A DNA stretch of 64,000 bases, from positions 310,001 through 374,000 of the forward strand of contig NZ_JAMKFE010000003.1 in assembly GCF_023721835.1 (NCBI RefSeq). The letters are read 5' to 3'. Origin of the DNA: Caldimonas mangrovi (GTDB lineage Bacteria; Pseudomonadota; Gammaproteobacteria; Burkholderiales; Burkholderiaceae_C). Below the pieces are notes generated by a model. That model was not told where the DNA came from and searched no databases. It saw only the letters and a list, made by a program, of their open reading frames with translations. Both the position numbers and the translations under genes were made by a program. Shown one piece after another: positions 62,196 through 64,000 of this stretch (within the stretch, counting starts at the first letter, position 1; each line of letters opens with the position of its first letter).

Positions 62196-63230
62196 ATGGC
62201 AAACGTTTCACTCAGCGGTATCCGCAAGCAGTACGAGTCCGGCCCCGAAATCATCCGCGGCGTGGATCTGGACATACGCGACGGCGAGTTCATGGTGTTT
62301 GTCGGGCCCTCGGGATGCGGCAAGTCGACTCTGATGCGCATGATTGCCGGCCTCGAAGAGGTCACAGCCGGCGAGATCCACATCGGCGACCGTGTCGTCA
62401 ACGACGTGCCGCCGGCCAAGCGAGGGGCGGCGATGGTGTTCCAGAGCTACGCGTTGTATCCGCACATGAGCGTGGCTGAGAACATGGGTTTTGCTCTCAA
62501 GCTGGCCGGCCGGCCCAAGCGCGAAGTGGCCGAAAGCGTACACCGGGCGGCGGAGATCCTGCAGATCACCCATCTGCTCGATCGCAAGCCCAAGGCCTTG
62601 TCGGGCGGGCAGCGCCAGCGGGTCGCCATCGGTCGCGCTATCGTGCGCAAGCCGGCGGTGTTCCTTTTCGACGAGCCCTTGTCCAACCTGGATGCTGCGT
62701 TGCGAGTGCAGATGCGTGTCGAGCTGACGCGCCTGCACCGCGAGCTGGGCAGCACGATGATCTACGTCACGCACGACCAGACCGAGGCGATGACGATGGG
62801 TGACCGCATCGCCGTCTTCAACCACGGAAGGGTGGAGCAGGTCGGCGAACCGATCGCGTTGTACCGCGAACCTGGCAACCGTTTCGTCGCCGGGTTTCTG
62901 GGCTCGCCGGCCATGAACTTCCTGCAGGCCACGCTGGCGCTGCCCGATGCGCCTCGTCCGCCCGGTGTCGCGTCCTGGGGCGTACGGCCCGAGTCCTGGG
63001 AACTGGTGGGCGAGGGGCAGGGCCTGGCGGCGCGGGTCGAACTGGTCGAGCACCTGGGTGACGTGAGCGTGCTGTACGCGAGCGTTGCGGGCCAGGAGGC
63101 GCACTTGACCGTCAAGCTGCCGCAAGGAGCCTTGCGCCACGACACCGGCCAGCCGCTGTGGCTGCGAGCCCGGCCCGACGAGGTGCATGCTTTCGACGCG
63201 CAGGGCCGCAGCATCGATGGCGCCGCGTGA
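62196..63230 (+). CDS. ABC sugar-transport ATPase, MalK/UgpC type
   Basis: 344 residues. Walker A is GPSGCGKST, signature LSGGQRQRVAIGRA, Walker B VFLFDEPLSNLD, switch His in YVTHDQTEAMTM. A C-terminal OB-fold regulatory domain (about 240-344) is present as in MalK, but it is somewhat short. It drives import through the two preceding permeases. Confidence 0.93.
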   Translation: MANVSLSGIRKQYESGPEIIRGVDLDIRDGEFMVFVGPSGCGKSTLMRMIAGLEEVTAGEIHIGDRVVNDVPPAKRGAAMVFQSYALYPHMSVAENMGFALKLAGRPKREVAESVHRAAEILQITHLLDRKPKALSGGQRQRVAIGRAIVRKPAVFLFDEPLSNLDAALRVQMRVELTRLHRELGSTMIYVTHDQTEAMTMGDRIAVFNHGRVEQVGEPIALYREPGNRFVAGFLGSPAMNFLQATLALPDAPRPPGVASWGVRPESWELVGEGQGLAARVELVEHLGDVSVLYASVAGQEAHLTVKLPQGALRHDTGQPLWLRARPDEVHAFDAQGRSIDGAA

Positions 63231-63294
63231 CGGTGCCTGCAGGCAAACCAGGGCGGGCTTTGCGACAATCGTGCGGGAGCCTTCCGCATCGCAC

Positions 63295-64000
63295 ATGGAT
63301 CTCAAGCAACTTTCTGCCCGCCTCGGCCTGTCTCCTACCACGGTCAGCCGGGCGCTGAACGGCTACTCGGACGTCAGCGAGCGCACGCGCCAGCGGGTGA
63401 TCGAGGCGGCACGCGAGGCTGGCTACCAGCCCAACCTCATGGCGCGTCGCCTCGCGCTCGGCAAGACCGATGCGATCGGCATCGTTCATCCCACGGGTGC
63501 TGGCCATCTCGGAGATCCGCGGTTCCTGGAAGTCGTCGATGGCCTCACTGAGCGCTTCGCGGCCGAGCAGATCGACCTCTTGATCGCCTCGGCGAGGCCG
63601 GCAGATGAAATCGCGACCTACGAGCGCCTGTCGCGCGGCCGTCGCGTCGACGGGTTCATCGTTCCCCACACACGATGCCGCGATCCGCGCATCGATTACC
63701 TGGGGCAGTGCGGCGCGCCCTTCGTGGCCTATGGGCGCACCGCGGACTCGAGCGGCTATGCGTGGTTCGACTTCGACAACGAGGCCGGCAGCCGCCTCGC
63801 GGTCGAGCGCCTGCACCGACTTGGCCATCGGCGCATCGGGTATGTCCATGCGCCGCTGGAACTGAACTTCGCATGGCAGCGTCACCAGGGTTTCGTCGCC
63901 GGCATGGAGCAAGCGGGTCTCAGCATAGAGTCTCGCTGGGTCGTGCCAGCGGGCTTCGGGCGGCGCGGCGGGTACGAGGCGATGCAGACCATGATGGCCG
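63295..64000 (+). CDS. LacI-family transcriptional regulator (3' end outside window)
   Basis: 235 residues are visible before the window ends. The N-terminal helix-turn-helix is MDLKQLSARLGLSPTTVSRALNGYSDV, followed by the hinge helix region PNLMARRLALGKT and a periplasmic-binding-protein-like ligand domain (GIVHPTG, FDFDNEAGSRLAVERLHRLGHRRIGYV). It lies 64 bases after the ATPase gene on the same strand. It probably binds the three operators before the porin gene and so represses the operon until an alpha-glucoside is present. Confidence 0.92.
   Translation, partial: MDLKQLSARLGLSPTTVSRALNGYSDVSERTRQRVIEAAREAGYQPNLMARRLALGKTDAIGIVHPTGAGHLGDPRFLEVVDGLTERFAAEQIDLLIASARPADEIATYERLSRGRRVDGFIVPHTRCRDPRIDYLGQCGAPFVAYGRTADSSGYAWFDFDNEAGSRLAVERLHRLGHRRIGYVHAPLELNFAWQRHQGFVAGMEQAGLSIESRWVVPAGFGRRGGYEAMQTMMA

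Overview
The window looks like a chromosomal segment of a high-GC betaproteobacterium of the order Burkholderiales, probably the Rubrivivax/Leptothrix/Caldimonas side of it. This is inferred from gene order (lptD-surA-rsmA; leuS-exbD/exbB-dapB-bamE with divergent fur; hprK-ptsN-hpf), strong G/C at third codon positions, and dispersed GC-rich intergenic repeats. No IS element, phage, tRNA, rRNA or CRISPR array was seen. The genome is housekeeping-like with several accessory patches. Gene calls come from reading motifs and family likeness, not from database searches.

Region by region. (1) 1-2.3 kb: outer-membrane biogenesis (lptD end, surA) coupled to rsmA, followed by a 133-bp tandem repeat array. 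(2) 3.1-4.0 kb: a secreted guanyl-type RNase with a barstar-like inhibitor. (3) 4.2-9.6 kb: malic enzyme maeB, divergent from a DctS/DctR-like two-component system. (4) 9.6-12.7 kb: thiL-pgpA-pncC and a hydroxyacid dehydrogenase. (5) 12.7-20.1 kb, mostly minus: holA, lptE, leuS, exbD, exbB, dapB, bamE, then divergent fur. (6) 20.1-22.4 kb: an inverted-repeat-filled gap, then hprK, ptsN and hpf. (7) 22.6-25.7 kb: a four-gene MCE-type lipid transporter. (8) 25.9-35.3 kb: three small genes facing two large hybrid histidine kinases, one of about 2086 residues with 12 HAMP-type units. (9) 35.5-38.4 kb: serA, a PAP2 phosphatase and two small unknowns, one with an HExxH motif. (10) 38.5-43.9 kb: TonB receptor, YfiR-like protein and GGDEF-EAL enzyme, convergent with and overlapping fliA. 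(11) 44.3-47.8 kb: aminopeptidase P type, corA, HIT protein. (12) 47.8-52.9 kb: a coupled minus-strand operon (amine-oxidase-type flavoprotein, DUF1365, cyclopropane-fatty-acid synthase, SDR remnant, SnoaL-like protein, second flavoprotein), preceded by an unusual leader with an intrinsic terminator and a G-rich hairpin. (13) 53.6-64 kb: a ferritin-like gene, then an alpha-glucoside/maltodextrin operon (porin, alpha-glucosidase, two paralogous binding proteins, two permeases, ATPase, LacI regulator) behind three tandem LacI-type operators.

Most worth following up: the HAMP-repeat kinase and its neighbours, the leader before the flavoprotein/CFA operon, the tandem and inverted intergenic repeats, the triple operator, and the truncated SDR gene.
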